The notes: generated from the sequence alone by a model not told the origin. Shown: positions 52,306 through 62,672, numbered from the stretch's first letter. The stretch is DNA of 64,000 bases from UBA2336 sp031395485 (GCA_031395485.1 JANNUS010000005.1:186001-250000), one strand, 5' to 3'. Program-made: numbers and translations.

Positions 52306-52938
52306 TCAATTATAACTTCCTCCCTGGCTTCTCCACGCTTTGATTACAAAAAAAGCGACTACAATACCACCCAAATGAGCAAAGTGAGCCACGCTACCAC
52401 TTCTATCCATCAAAAATGTAAGTCCGCCCAACAAAAATACCAGGTATTTTGCCTTGATTGGGATAGGGGGTATTAATAACTGCACTTCCATGTTCGGAAA
52501 TATCATTCCAAAGGCCATCAATAAACCATAAATGGCGCCTGAAGCACCTAACATACTACCTGCACCTCCACCAAAAACTAGATCGATACCTACACTAAAT
52601 GCTGCCGCGCCAATTCCCGTGATTAAATAGAAAAGCAAAAACTTTTTTTGCCCCCAAAAGTTTTCAAGAATAGGTCCCATAAAGGCGAGGCTAAGCATAT
52701 TGAAGAATATATGCGAAAAACCACCATGCGCAAACATATAGGTAAACAACTGGTAAGGTTTAAAACAATCTGTACGTACATTAAACAAGGCCATGTAAGC
52801 TGTTACAACATCTTCACTGTATGCCCCTACAGCGCCAAAGCACCCACCAATATCAATTTTAGGCGCAATCATCTGTCCTAAAAAAATAACCACATTTACA
52901 ATAATGAGGTTTCGAACAACGGGTGTAAGATTAAACAT
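52306..52938 (-). CDS. Rhomboid-family intramembrane serine protease
   Basis: 210 residues, six helices. It has HIFFNMLSLAFMGPILE, catalytic Ser in MLGASGAIYGLLMAFG near 130, and His in FAHLGGIVVAFF near 190. It lies between mutL (20 bp upstream) and the longer rhomboid (32 bp downstream). The pair probably arose by tandem duplication; a mutL-rhomboid-rhomboid order is common in Bacteroidota. Confidence 0.9.
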   Translation of the reverse strand: MFNLTPVVRNLIIVNVVIFLGQMIAPKIDIGGCFGAVGAYSEDVVTAYMALFNVRTDCFKPYQLFTYMFAHGGFSHIFFNMLSLAFMGPILENFWGQKKFLLFYLITGIGAAAFSVGIDLVFGGGAGSMLGASGAIYGLLMAFGMIFPNMEVQLLIPPIPIKAKYLVFLLGGLTFLMDRSGSVAHFAHLGGIVVAFFVIKAWRSQGGSYN

Positions 52939-52958
52939 GAAGCATTCGTTTTAAATTA

Positions 52959-54770
52959 TTATCGGTTAAAATAGCTTTCCAGCTTACTCAATTCAAAAAT
53001 ATAAAATGTTGGGCTTCCGTCAGGCGAATAGTTAGGTGTTTTACAAGAAAATAACCCGCTCAATAATTCTTGCATCTCTTCAACCTCCAGTTTTTGTCCA
53101 GCTTTAACCGATGCCCGTTTCGCTAATGCCCGTGCTAGATTTTCCCGTAGAGGCAATGCAAGCTCAGATTGATTATGCTTAAACTGATCTATAAGCTCTT
53201 CAAAAAGTTGCTTCTCACTAACAAATTTTAAATTTGCAGGAACCCCATTTATAAGTATCGTATTCTTTCCAAACACTTCGAATCGAAACCCAAGCGCTTT
53301 TATTTCCTGTTCTACTTCCAGGATCAACGCAAAATCGGCCGCAGGAAAAGTAATCGCTTTTGGAAACAAACTTTGCTGTGTCGCTGCCGATTTATACTTC
53401 AGGTCTTCAATAAATTTTTCAAACAAAATTCGCTCATGCGCAAGTTGTTGATCAATAATCATCAAACCATTTTTAACTTGGCGCAGAATAAACTTGTCGT
53501 GGAGTTGCGAAAGCGTCTTTTCAGGAATCTCTCGCTGAGTCCCTAGTGTATGCAAATCTTGCTCAGCCTGAGCCGATTGTACAATTTCCGTTTGAAGTAA
53601 TCTACTAACGCCTTCTCCTTCAAATAATTTTTCCCAATTCTGCTGATTTGCTCGCCCTAAGGAGGTCTGAAAGCGCTCATCAAAATAAACCTCACGTGCT
53701 GTTTCTGTAGACGTATATCCTAGCTTGGAAATAAGGTTAATGTCTTCTCGGAAGTCAATCGTGGGCACTAGGTTATGCGCACCAAGCGATTGCCTGACAG
53801 CAGCTCTCACTACTGCATAAACGGCACGCTCATCATCAAACTTAATTTCCGTTTTGGTTGGATGAACGTTTACATCAATATGCTTGGGGTCAACCTCAAT
53901 AAACACAACATAAAATGGAAAACTATTTTCAGGCAATAATCCTTCAAAAGCCGTCATTACCGCATGATGAAGATAATTGCTTCGAATAAATCGCTTGTTT
54001 ACAAATAGAAATTGCTCTCCTCGGGTCTTCCTGGCAAATTCCGGCTTCCCCACATAACCCGTTATTCTAACATAATCGGTTTCTTCCTGACATGCTGCCA
54101 ACTGCCCCTGATACGTTTTGCCAAACAAATTAATAATGCGTTGGCTCAATGAAACGATTTTACTAACGGGCAAGTCATACACGATTTCATCGCCCTGAAT
54201 AAATGAAAACGAAATGTCAGGGTTTGCCAGCGCCAATCGCTGAAATTCATCAATAATATGCTTAAGCTCTACTGGGTTTGATTTTAAAAAATTTCTTCTC
54301 GCAGGAATGTTGAAGAACAAATTCTTCACACTAATACTTGTTCCTTTTTCGCACGCTGTCGGTTGCTGCTTTTTAACTTCCGATCCTTCAATGACCAACA
54401 GCGTCCCTAACTCCTTATCGGCCAGTCGTGTCTTAATTTCTAACTGCGAAACAGCCGCAATGGAAGCGAGCGCTTCGCCACGAAACCCCATGGTACGAAT
54501 CGTAAATAAATCTTCCGCTTTCCTGATTTTAGATGTCGCATGTCTTTCTAAACTCATGCGCGCATCGGTTTCGCTCATCCCAGCTCCGTCATCAATAATT
54601 TGGAGCAGGCTTTTTCCCGCATCTTTTACAATTAATTTAATATTTTTTGCTCCGGCATCAATGGAGTTTTCCATTAACTCTTTTGCGGCAGAGGCTGGGC
54701 GCTGCACAACTTCTCCAGCAGCAATCTGGTTAGCTATCGAATCAGGTAAAAGCTGGATAATATCAGGCAT
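52959..54770 (-). CDS. mutL: DNA mismatch repair protein MutL
   Basis: ATG 54770 (MPDIIQLLPDSIANQIAAGE) fits the family; an earlier start at 54824 adds 18 residues. It is 603 residues with GHKL ATPase motifs ELMENSIDAGA, IDDGAGM and TMGFRGEALASI. The C-terminal endonuclease motif DQHA(x)2E(x)4E reads DQQLAHERILFE, with Gln in the His position; nicking activity is therefore uncertain. It is followed by the rhomboid genes. Confidence 0.95.
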   Translation of the reverse strand: MPDIIQLLPDSIANQIAAGEVVQRPASAAKELMENSIDAGAKNIKLIVKDAGKSLLQIIDDGAGMSETDARMSLERHATSKIRKAEDLFTIRTMGFRGEALASIAAVSQLEIKTRLADKELGTLLVIEGSEVKKQQPTACEKGTSISVKNLFFNIPARRNFLKSNPVELKHIIDEFQRLALANPDISFSFIQGDEIVYDLPVSKIVSLSQRIINLFGKTYQGQLAACQEETDYVRITGYVGKPEFARKTRGEQFLFVNKRFIRSNYLHHAVMTAFEGLLPENSFPFYVVFIEVDPKHIDVNVHPTKTEIKFDDERAVYAVVRAAVRQSLGAHNLVPTIDFREDINLISKLGYTSTETAREVYFDERFQTSLGRANQQNWEKLFEGEGVSRLLQTEIVQSAQAEQDLHTLGTQREIPEKTLSQLHDKFILRQVKNGLMIIDQQLAHERILFEKFIEDLKYKSAATQQSLFPKAITFPAADFALILEVEQEIKALGFRFEVFGKNTILINGVPANLKFVSEKQLFEELIDQFKHNQSELALPLRENLARALAKRASVKAGQKLEVEEMQELLSGLFSCKTPNYSPDGSPTFYIFELSKLESYFNR

Positions 54771-54847
54771 GAAAAAAGTAAGGATTTTTCTAACTTCACG
54801 GCTTACAAAAGTGCCTTTATTCACTATGAATTACAAAGGCTAACGAC

Positions 54848-57715
54848 TTGATGCTAAAAAAAGTTTGGGTAAGCTTTATCGTGTATGCGCTCGTTTTACC
54901 TGTTTGTGCGCAAACCCATAAAAGTAAATGGGTCGATAGTGTCTTTAGTACGATGGATATCAATGCTAAAATTGGCCAGCGACTAATGGTATCAGTCGAA
55001 AGCCATTCCGACAAGAGCACTATAGCGAAAACCCTGACGCAAATAAAAAAATACAAAATCGGTGGGGTCGTTTTCACAAAGGGAAGCCCCACACTACAGG
55101 CGAAAATCACAAACTCAATTCAGCAACAGTCAGCAATTCCATTATTTGTTGGAATGAACGCTGAAAGAGGACTTGGTGAAGCGTTGGATAGCACTGTGCG
55201 ATTTCCTAACCCAATCATGTTGGGAGCGATTCGTGACGATAGTTTATTATTTTTTCTCGGAGTTGAAATTGGGCGGCAGTTGAACGAATTGGGGGTTCAT
55301 ATCAATTTTGCACCCTCCGCTCATATCACGACTTCTGTTGAAAGTGACTCTATGTTTTACAATTCATTTGGGGCAAATAAAGAACGGGTTGCCGCCAAAG
55401 TTTTAGCATATCAAAACGGTCTCAAGTCAAAAAATATCCTTTCGGTTGTACAGCATAATAAACTTGTGGAAGCTGAAATTAATACAGGGAATCTGTTGCC
55501 CCTGCAACAACTTTTAGTAAATGAATCTGCCGGACTAATCGTTACTCAGTACTCACCGCTCGATAAAAATTTACGCACAAATTTGCAACCTCCAAATTAT
55601 TCAACTGACTATCTGAAAGGCCAACTGAATTTCAATGGGTTATTTTTTAGTCACACGACCCAATTGCTAAGCAAAAAAGTAAACATTGGAAAATCCGAAC
55701 TACTTGCCTTTCAGACAGGTTACGATGTGTTGCTATCTCCGCTCAACCTCGATGCCACTGTACGAAAATTACGGAAAGCACTCCGAAAGAATAAAATGTT
55801 ACAACAGCAGCTTGATTACAGTGTTAAGAAAATTCTTACCACAAAATTTGATACCGGGCTTCAACAAAAAAAAGTAGTTAACACGGAGAACTTACTGGTC
55901 AGAATCAACTCTACAACATCCGCAATTTTACAATCGGCTCTACTGGAAAAATCAGTAACCGTTGTTAGGGATGATCTGCAACTGTTACCAATAAAGCAAT
56001 TAGACGATTTGTCGTTTGCGTCTATATCCATCGGTAATAAGAAAGAAAATACACTCACTTCATATCTATCAAAATATGCTTCATTTACGCATTATCAATT
56101 AGAGCACGATAAGGACACCCTAAATCTTTTGAAAAATCTTCGGCATGCAGCTCTTGTGGTAATCGCTCTCTACCCAAATGGTGATACTCTTAAAGATCAA
56201 TATCAAACCTTGCTTAAAAAAATTGGTGAGCACACAAAAGTAATTGCTGTTGAGTTTGGGGTTTCGTCAAAAAATAATTTGTTCGATAAACATGCTACCA
56301 TCATTCAGGCCTATACAGATCACGAGTATGTGCAAAAAGTTATTCCGCAAATAATCTTTGGTGCAAAGAAGGCTAGCGGAACGCTGCCTTTTTCAATTCA
56401 GGAAAATATGGCCGCAGGACAAGGGGTTGAAACTTCTTTACTTGACCGAATTGGGTACTCAACGCCAGAAAGTGAAGGGTTTGATACCAAAATAGCTGAT
56501 CATCTTTCAACCATTGCGTATGAGGCTATTGATCAAAAGGCTGCTCCGGGATGTCAGATATTGGTAGCCCGGCACGGGAAAGTTATTTTCGAAAAATCAT
56601 TTGGATCACAAACGTATGAAAATGCAATTCCGGTTAAGGATGAAACGATCTATGATCTGGCATCATTAAGCAAAGTATTCGGCACCCTTCAGGCTGTACA
56701 ATTTCTATATGAAAAGGGAATAATCGATATCTACAAAAAAGCTTCAGTATATCTGCCTGAACTAGCCAATACTAACAAGAAGGATATTATACTTAAAGAT
56801 ATCCTTACCCATCAGTCAGGCCTGTTTCCTTTTCTTCTTATGTGGCCTCAAACTGTTAAGGGCGATACGTTGCTCCAACTTTACTACTCACCAATTAAAA
56901 ATGGCAATTATCCGCTTCAGGTTGCAACCGATCTTTTCGCTTCCAAATTGATTCAAGACTCTGTCTGGCAATGGGTACTTCGTTCTGAAATGCTTCCTAA
57001 GCCAGCGCGAACTCCCTATTCTACGCGATATAGCGATCTCGGATTTATGATTCTTCACCGTATAGTAGAACGCCTTGTTAATCAACCAATGGAAGATTTT
57101 CTTGACCAAAATTTATATGCGCCAATTGGCGCTGGCACGGTGGGATATTTGCCGCTAACAAAATTTTCATCGACTCAGATTGCACCGACCGAATTAGATA
57201 CAATTTTTAGAAAATCAGTGGTGGTAGGAACTGTGCATGACGAACGTGCCGCATTGCTTGGCGGAGTAGCCGGTCATGCCGGGCTTTTTGGTAACGCCAC
57301 TGATTTAATCAAGATTGGTCAAATGCTTTTACAAAAAGGAAGTTATGGAGGCATATCGTATTACAAACCAGAAACCGTAGAACTGTTCGCACAAAAGCAA
57401 TTTGAAAATAGTACCCGCGGATTGGGATGGGCAAAGCCGGGAGACCCCAATAGCCCATCTTCGCGGTTTGGTTCGCCAAAAGCCTTTGGCCATACCGGTT
57501 TTACAGGAACATGCCTTTGGGTTGATCCGGAGTTTGATCTGGTTTACGTATTTTTATCTAATTCTCGATTTCCGTACCGGAGCGCTAAACTTAATAGCAC
57601 AAATATTCGTTCTCGAATTCAGGATGTAATCTATCAGTCAATTTTTGATTTCTGTCAGTATGGTGAGAATCATCCTGATCAAAAATTAATTCGGTTTTTA
57701 AGTCGGTTAAAATAA
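54848..57715 (+). CDS. GH3-like domain fused to serine beta-lactamase-like domain, secreted
   Basis: 955 residues with signal peptide (to about 22, VCAQ). Residues about 35-560 follow the GH3/NagZ fold, but the catalytic region is lost: the KHFPGHG stretch is replaced by VVQHNKLVEAEIN, and AMDAEWG reads GMNAERG. Residues about 580-940 are a class C-type serine hydrolase with SLSKVFG (SxxK), YSDLGFM (YxN-like) and GHTGFTG. The same fusion with an intact GH3 occurs in Bacteroidota. Probably cell-wall processing, with only the hydrolase half active. Confidence 0.85.
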   Translation: MMLKKVWVSFIVYALVLPVCAQTHKSKWVDSVFSTMDINAKIGQRLMVSVESHSDKSTIAKTLTQIKKYKIGGVVFTKGSPTLQAKITNSIQQQSAIPLFVGMNAERGLGEALDSTVRFPNPIMLGAIRDDSLLFFLGVEIGRQLNELGVHINFAPSAHITTSVESDSMFYNSFGANKERVAAKVLAYQNGLKSKNILSVVQHNKLVEAEINTGNLLPLQQLLVNESAGLIVTQYSPLDKNLRTNLQPPNYSTDYLKGQLNFNGLFFSHTTQLLSKKVNIGKSELLAFQTGYDVLLSPLNLDATVRKLRKALRKNKMLQQQLDYSVKKILTTKFDTGLQQKKVVNTENLLVRINSTTSAILQSALLEKSVTVVRDDLQLLPIKQLDDLSFASISIGNKKENTLTSYLSKYASFTHYQLEHDKDTLNLLKNLRHAALVVIALYPNGDTLKDQYQTLLKKIGEHTKVIAVEFGVSSKNNLFDKHATIIQAYTDHEYVQKVIPQIIFGAKKASGTLPFSIQENMAAGQGVETSLLDRIGYSTPESEGFDTKIADHLSTIAYEAIDQKAAPGCQILVARHGKVIFEKSFGSQTYENAIPVKDETIYDLASLSKVFGTLQAVQFLYEKGIIDIYKKASVYLPELANTNKKDIILKDILTHQSGLFPFLLMWPQTVKGDTLLQLYYSPIKNGNYPLQVATDLFASKLIQDSVWQWVLRSEMLPKPARTPYSTRYSDLGFMILHRIVERLVNQPMEDFLDQNLYAPIGAGTVGYLPLTKFSSTQIAPTELDTIFRKSVVVGTVHDERAALLGGVAGHAGLFGNATDLIKIGQMLLQKGSYGGISYYKPETVELFAQKQFENSTRGLGWAKPGDPNSPSSRFGSPKAFGHTGFTGTCLWVDPEFDLVYVFLSNSRFPYRSAKLNSTNIRSRIQDVIYQSIFDFCQYGENHPDQKLIRFLSRLK

Positions 57716-57730
57716 TTAAAACGCAGCTAC

Positions 57731-58882
57731 GTGGATCAAATTAGAATAGGTATTGTGTGTTACCCTACTTTTGGAGGTAGCGGTGTGGTGGCGACCGAAC
57801 TCGGAAAAGCCCTCGCGCAAGAAGGTCACAAAGTACATTTCATCACCTACTCACAACCAAGTCGGCTCGATTTTTTAAACGAGAATATATTCTATCACGA
57901 AGTTGATTTCAGGTCATACCCGTTGTTTGAGTATGCGCCCTATGAACTTGCCCTTGCCAGTAAAATGGTAAATGTGGCTATGAATGAAAAGCTCGATCTT
58001 TTTCATGTGCACTATGCGATTCCTCACGCCTCGGCCGCTTACATGGCAAAACAAATTTTGAAAACGCATGGTCTGTACGTTCCCGTTGTTACCACCTTAC
58101 ACGGAACAGATATTACGCTGGTAGGAAAAGACGCATCGTACGAACCCGTGGTTACCTTTAGCATCAATCAATCCGATGGTGTGACGGCCGTTTCCGAGGA
58201 TCTAAAAAAAGAGACGTACCTGCATTTTAAGATTACGAACGATATTGAAGTGATACCAAATTTCATTGATCTGGCAAAGTTTAAAAAACAAAAAAAGGAT
58301 CACTTCAAAAAAGCAATCTGCCCAAATAATGAAATGCTAATTGTTCACACATCCAATTTCCGAAAAGTGAAACGAATTGGTGATGTGATCAGTGTATTCT
58401 ACAATATCCATAAAGAAATACCAGCTAAGCTTTTAATGATCGGAGATGGCCCTGAACGCGTTCATGCTGAGCAGCAAAGCCGCGATTTGGGCATAAGCGA
58501 TGACGTCCGCTTTCTTGGAAAACTGGAAGCCGTAGAAGAGGTGCTTTCTGTAGCTGACCTTTTCTTGATGCCTTCAGAAAAAGAGAGTTTTGGTTTAGCA
58601 GCACTTGAGGCAATGGCATGCGAAGTGCCAGTGATCTCATCAAATACAGGGGGTATACCCGAGCTTAATATACAGGGAGTAACAGGCTTCCTTAGCAACA
58701 TTGGCGAGATTGAAGATATGAGCAAAAACGCTCTCTTTATCTTAGATCAAAAAAATCTTCCAAAATTCAAGCAAAATGCGCTGGCAAGAGCAAAAGAATT
58801 TGATATTAGCCGAATCCTTCCGTTGTATGAATCGTACTATCAAAAGGTAATAGAAAAGGCTTCGGCTAATATTTCTATTTAA
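57731..58882 (+). CDS. bshA: N-acetyl-alpha-D-glucosaminyl L-malate synthase (bacillithiol synthesis)
   Basis: 383 residues starting at GTG 57731. It is a GT-B glycosyltransferase of family 4 with IGIVCYPTFGGSGVVATELG at the start, THE LFHVHYAIPHASAAYMAK segment near 98, GDGPERVHAEQ near 240 and the EX7E site in MPSEKESFGLAALEAM near 283. It joins GlcNAc to L-malate. BshB and BshC are not in the window. Confidence 0.93.
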   Translation: MDQIRIGIVCYPTFGGSGVVATELGKALAQEGHKVHFITYSQPSRLDFLNENIFYHEVDFRSYPLFEYAPYELALASKMVNVAMNEKLDLFHVHYAIPHASAAYMAKQILKTHGLYVPVVTTLHGTDITLVGKDASYEPVVTFSINQSDGVTAVSEDLKKETYLHFKITNDIEVIPNFIDLAKFKKQKKDHFKKAICPNNEMLIVHTSNFRKVKRIGDVISVFYNIHKEIPAKLLMIGDGPERVHAEQQSRDLGISDDVRFLGKLEAVEEVLSVADLFLMPSEKESFGLAALEAMACEVPVISSNTGGIPELNIQGVTGFLSNIGEIEDMSKNALFILDQKNLPKFKQNALARAKEFDISRILPLYESYYQKVIEKASANISI

Positions 58883-58895
58883 CCCTATGAACCGT

Positions 58896-58903
58896 TAAAT
58901 TTG
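58896..58903 (+). promoter_or_regulatory. Likely -7 element upstream of the fatty-acid hydroxylase gene
   Basis: TAAATTTG matches TAnnTTTG and lies 17 nt before ATG 58921. The -33 region is only a weak TTTC at 58872-58875. Confidence 0.45.
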
Positions 58904-58920
58904 CAACAAAATTCAGAGTG

Positions 58921-59556
58921 ATGGCCGGATTAAAACCCCAAAATAAAGGTACAAAGCAGCTTTTTAGGAATCCAATCTTAGAAAAACTAACCAGAACACA
59001 TATTTCTGTGCCTCTTACTGTCTTTTTCCTGTATTCAGCAGGGCTTTTGTATTGGAGCATTACGCACACCGCCCTTTCAGCCATGGTAACTGCCGGCTTC
59101 TTTGTGATTGGGATTTTCTTTTTCACATGGGTCGAATATTGGGCTCATCGATCCTTGTTTCACATGGATACGTATACCAAAATGCGAAAGCAACTTCAAT
59201 ATACTATTCATGGTGTTCACCATGAATTTCCAAAAGACAAAACCAGGCTTGCGATGCCTCCTGTTTTGAGCATCACATTCTCTACTATTCTACTATTATT
59301 ATTCCGCCTTATCATGGGCGATTATGTTTTTGCTTTCCTCCCGGGATTTTTGACCGGATATGCTGCCTATCTTTCGGTTCATTATATGGTTCATGCATAC
59401 CAACCCCCTAAAAGTTTCCTAAAGTATTTGTGGATTAACCACGGAACCCATCACTATAAAAATGGAGAAATGGTATTTGGAGTATCAACCCCGTTTTGGG
59501 ATTATATCTACGGAACCATGAGCAAACCCATCCGCACAACCAATACGCAGCATTAA
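58921..59556 (+). CDS. Fatty-acid hydroxylase / sterol desaturase family protein
   Basis: 211 residues from ATG 58921 (a GTG one codon earlier is possible). About four transmembrane helices. His clusters for the di-iron site are HRSLFH, HGVHHEFP, HYMVHAY and NHGTHHYKN, ending with FGVSTPFWDYIYGT. Related proteins are 2-hydroxylases of sphingolipid or ceramide acyl chains, which occur in this phylum, or carotenoid hydroxylases. Confidence 0.88.
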   Translation: MAGLKPQNKGTKQLFRNPILEKLTRTHISVPLTVFFLYSAGLLYWSITHTALSAMVTAGFFVIGIFFFTWVEYWAHRSLFHMDTYTKMRKQLQYTIHGVHHEFPKDKTRLAMPPVLSITFSTILLLLFRLIMGDYVFAFLPGFLTGYAAYLSVHYMVHAYQPPKSFLKYLWINHGTHHYKNGEMVFGVSTPFWDYIYGTMSKPIRTTNTQH

Positions 59557-59899
59557 AAAGCCCTCCTCCCGCAACGCGAAAGAAAGGCGCTAAATAATTA
59601 CATCGTTAAACCAAGCAATCAAATTTTTGACGACTTAACTGGCTCTGCCTTTGCTTTGCCGTATGTAGGGCATGTATACTGCGAACACGAAACAAACATG
59701 AAGGCTGCCACTACTATTACCACTATTGACTTTTTCATATCTTAAATTTTTTAAGCTCGACAAAAGTAACCCCGACTTACCGCTTACAATGCGTAATAAC
59801 GGTTATTTTATTACATGGTTCCTCAATTTGATGTTAAATTATAAGCCTATTGGGAAACAGTATCATGAAATTAATGGTTAATAAGGTAATTTCTACTCA
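59557..59899. other. 343-bp intergenic stretch, no gene recognised
   Basis: No gene or clear promoter was found. A 15-codon frame at 59698-59745 (Thr/Ile rich) and a weak short repeat (AATAAC/GTTATT near 59792-59804) are present. Neither forms a convincing attenuator. Confidence 0.5.
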
Positions 59900-60994
59900 A
59901 TGTTAGGTTACCGCTTTAGCAACTATACCCCTCCCACCGAAAAATCTAAAAGTGATTTCGAAAAATTACTTAAGATTTTCATGCAGTTGGTACTCATAAC
60001 GGCTGGAAGCGTAACGGAGGCACTTCAGTGGCTCACAGAGCTCGACAAACAATACAAGCTAACGGACGACTACGGCATTGGTGATTTTATTGAACAACTA
60101 AAACGAGATGGTTACATTTCTGAGGATGGCCCAAAAGGTGATCTCAAACTAAATGCAAAAAGCGAACAAAATCTTCGAAAATCTGCTCTGGAAGAAATTT
60201 TTGGTAAGCTGAAAAAATCGAAAGGCGGTGAACACAACACCTTTAATACAGGTAGAGATGGAGAACAGACTACCGAACGAAGGGAATACGAGTTCGGAGA
60301 TACACTCGATCAAATTTCTATGACCGATTCGCTGCGAAACGCACAGATAAATCACGGAATAGACAACTTTTTAATAACCGAAAATGATTTGGAGGTAACC
60401 GAAAATGAATATAAAACACAAACATCTACCGTGCTGATGATTGATATTTCTCATTCTATGATTTTATATGGAGAAGACCGGATTACGCCCGCTAAAAAAG
60501 TAGCCATGGCTCTTGCTGAATTGATTACCAAAAAATATCAAAAAGATACATTGGATATTCTAGTATTTGGTGACGATGCCTGGCAAATTGAAATCAAAGA
60601 CCTGCCTTACCTCCAGGTTGGTCCGTACCACACCAACACCGTTGCGGGACTCGAGCTTAGCATGGATATTCTGAGACGCAGAAAAAACCCAAACAAACAA
60701 ATTTTTATGATCACAGATGGTAAACCCACTTGCATAAAAGAAGGCATCAAATATTACAAGAATAGTTTTGGGTTAGATACTAAAATATTAAGCCGCACAT
60801 ACAACTTAGCCGGTCAATTAAAAAAATTGAAAATACCCGTAACCACATTTATGATTGCGACTGACCCCTACTTGAAAGCTTTTGTTCGTGAGTTCACAAA
60901 AGTGAATAATGGGAATGCCTACTATAGCGGATTACAGGGGCTCGGCAATCTTGTATTTGAAGATTTTAAAAAGAACAGGAGAAAGAATTTGTAA
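59900..60994 (+). CDS. VWA-domain protein
   Basis: 364 residues. A helical N-terminal half (about 1-165) is followed by a von Willebrand A domain with the MIDAS motif DISHSM near residue 185, DILVFGDDA near 220 and ITDGKP near 274. It pairs with the AAA ATPase 35 bp downstream, the typical MoxR-VWA arrangement, in which the ATPase remodels or loads metal/protein targets. Confidence 0.88.
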   Translation: MLGYRFSNYTPPTEKSKSDFEKLLKIFMQLVLITAGSVTEALQWLTELDKQYKLTDDYGIGDFIEQLKRDGYISEDGPKGDLKLNAKSEQNLRKSALEEIFGKLKKSKGGEHNTFNTGRDGEQTTERREYEFGDTLDQISMTDSLRNAQINHGIDNFLITENDLEVTENEYKTQTSTVLMIDISHSMILYGEDRITPAKKVAMALAELITKKYQKDTLDILVFGDDAWQIEIKDLPYLQVGPYHTNTVAGLELSMDILRRRKNPNKQIFMITDGKPTCIKEGIKYYKNSFGLDTKILSRTYNLAGQLKKLKIPVTTFMIATDPYLKAFVREFTKVNNGNAYYSGLQGLGNLVFEDFKKNRRKNL

Positions 60995-61029
60995 AAAAAG
61001 CCTTGAGCTATTAGGTAAATAAAAAGAAA

Positions 61030-62553
61030 ATGAAATATTCAAAAACGTTAGGGGAGTTAAAGGCGTCAGGCTATAAATCAAAATCCATCAAGGACGAATT
61101 GCGTGAAAACCTAATCCAGAAACTTCGTAACAAAGAAACTGTGTTTGAAGGTATTTGGGGTTATGAAGAAACTGTTATCCCCGATTTGGAAAGAGCAATA
61201 CTTGCTGGGCATGACATTAATTTACTTGGGTTACGCGGGCAAGCAAAAACCCGATTAGCCAGATTAATGGTGCACTTATTAGATGAATATATTCCGATTA
61301 TTGAAGGGTCGGAGTTGAATGACGATCCCTTTAATCCGCTCTCTCGTTATGCAAAAGATAAACTTCTAGAGCTTGGAGCCACCACCCCGATAAGCTGGCT
61401 GCACCGTGATGAGCGCTATACTGAGAAATTAGCCACACCCGATGTTTCTATTGCCGATTTAATTGGTGATGTTGATCCGATAAAAGCAGCGACTTTAAAA
61501 CTTCCGTATTCCGATGAGCGCGTGATTCATTTTGGATTGATCCCTCGTTCGAACAGATGTATTTTTGTTATTAATGAATTGCCCGATCTTCAGGCACGAA
61601 TACAGGTAGCTTTATTCAACATTCTTCAGGAAGGTGATATTCAGATACGCGGCTTTAAAATCAGGATGCCACTTGATCTTCAGTTTGTTTTTACCGCTAA
61701 CCCAGAAGATTACACCAACCGTGGAAGTATTGTTACTCCCTTAAAAGACAGGATTGACAGTCAGATTATAACGCACTACCCAAAAACATTAGATATTGGA
61801 AAGCGAATCACCCAACAAGAAGCAAGACTAAAAGAAGTCCAGCAAAAAACAGTTTCAGTCAACGAACTCGCAAAAGATCTAATTGAACAAATCGCATTTG
61901 AAGCTCGCAAGAGCGAGTATATTGATTCAAAGAGTGGTGTTTCCGCAAGACTTACAATTTCTGCCTATGAAAACCTGGTCGCTTCCGCTGAACGGAGGAG
62001 TATAATCAATAACGAAAAAACAGCATTCATCCGAATTACTGATTTCACTGGAGTTGTTCCGGCCATAACCGGTAAGGTGGAATTAGTTTATGAGGGTGAG
62101 CAGGAAGGGCCGGGTATTGTAGCACAAAACCTAATAGGCAAAGCTATCCGAACTCAGTTTGTAAACTACTTCCCAAATCCGGAGAAATTTAGAAAGCAAA
62201 AGGACAAAAGTCCATATAAAAAAATAACCGATTGGTTCAGCGATGGCAATAACGTTGACTTACTTCACGAGATGAGTCAACGTGAATTCGAAAAAACATT
62301 TAAAAAAATCCCGGGGCTTGGTGACTTAGTAAATAGCTTTCACAAAGGTCAGGATGCCTCTATGAAACTATTTCTGATGGAGTTTGCCTTACACGGCTTA
62401 GCCGAATACAGTTTAATCAGTAAACTTAATCTTGTTTCGGGGCACCAGTTTAAAGATTTATTGAGCAGCATGTTTACGTTATCGAAAGATGTAAATGAAG
62501 AAGATGATATTGATGGGGACGAGGGTGGCACAAGAGGTGGTACCGCGTTGTAA
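61030..62553 (+). CDS. MoxR/ChlI-like AAA+ ATPase
   Basis: 507 residues. The AAA core has a variant P-loop LLGLRGQAKTRLAR near 73 (K-T-R in place of K-S/T). There are also Walker B-like CIFVINELPDLQ near 178, sensor-1-region FTANPEDYTNRG near 222 and a lid helix (about 290-345). It resembles magnesium-chelatase ChlI/MoxR ATPases and acts with the upstream VWA protein. The target is unknown. Confidence 0.87.
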   Translation: MKYSKTLGELKASGYKSKSIKDELRENLIQKLRNKETVFEGIWGYEETVIPDLERAILAGHDINLLGLRGQAKTRLARLMVHLLDEYIPIIEGSELNDDPFNPLSRYAKDKLLELGATTPISWLHRDERYTEKLATPDVSIADLIGDVDPIKAATLKLPYSDERVIHFGLIPRSNRCIFVINELPDLQARIQVALFNILQEGDIQIRGFKIRMPLDLQFVFTANPEDYTNRGSIVTPLKDRIDSQIITHYPKTLDIGKRITQQEARLKEVQQKTVSVNELAKDLIEQIAFEARKSEYIDSKSGVSARLTISAYENLVASAERRSIINNEKTAFIRITDFTGVVPAITGKVELVYEGEQEGPGIVAQNLIGKAIRTQFVNYFPNPEKFRKQKDKSPYKKITDWFSDGNNVDLLHEMSQREFEKTFKKIPGLGDLVNSFHKGQDASMKLFLMEFALHGLAEYSLISKLNLVSGHQFKDLLSSMFTLSKDVNEEDDIDGDEGGTRGGTAL

Positions 62554-62672
62554 TTTGAAATGCGTGAGTAAATCAAAGGGGACGTAAAATTACCAAAAAC
62601 TTTTACTTTTATCGCTCTTCCTATTTTGTTAATGATTTCTTTACATTTAATCAAACAAGTTCTTTGTACAGT

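Noticed and set aside
59698..59745. Threonine/isoleucine leader peptide resembling thrL ahead of the VWA gene
   Set aside because: The 15-codon frame is Thr/Ile rich, but no GC-rich terminator with a T-run follows and the downstream genes are not biosynthetic.
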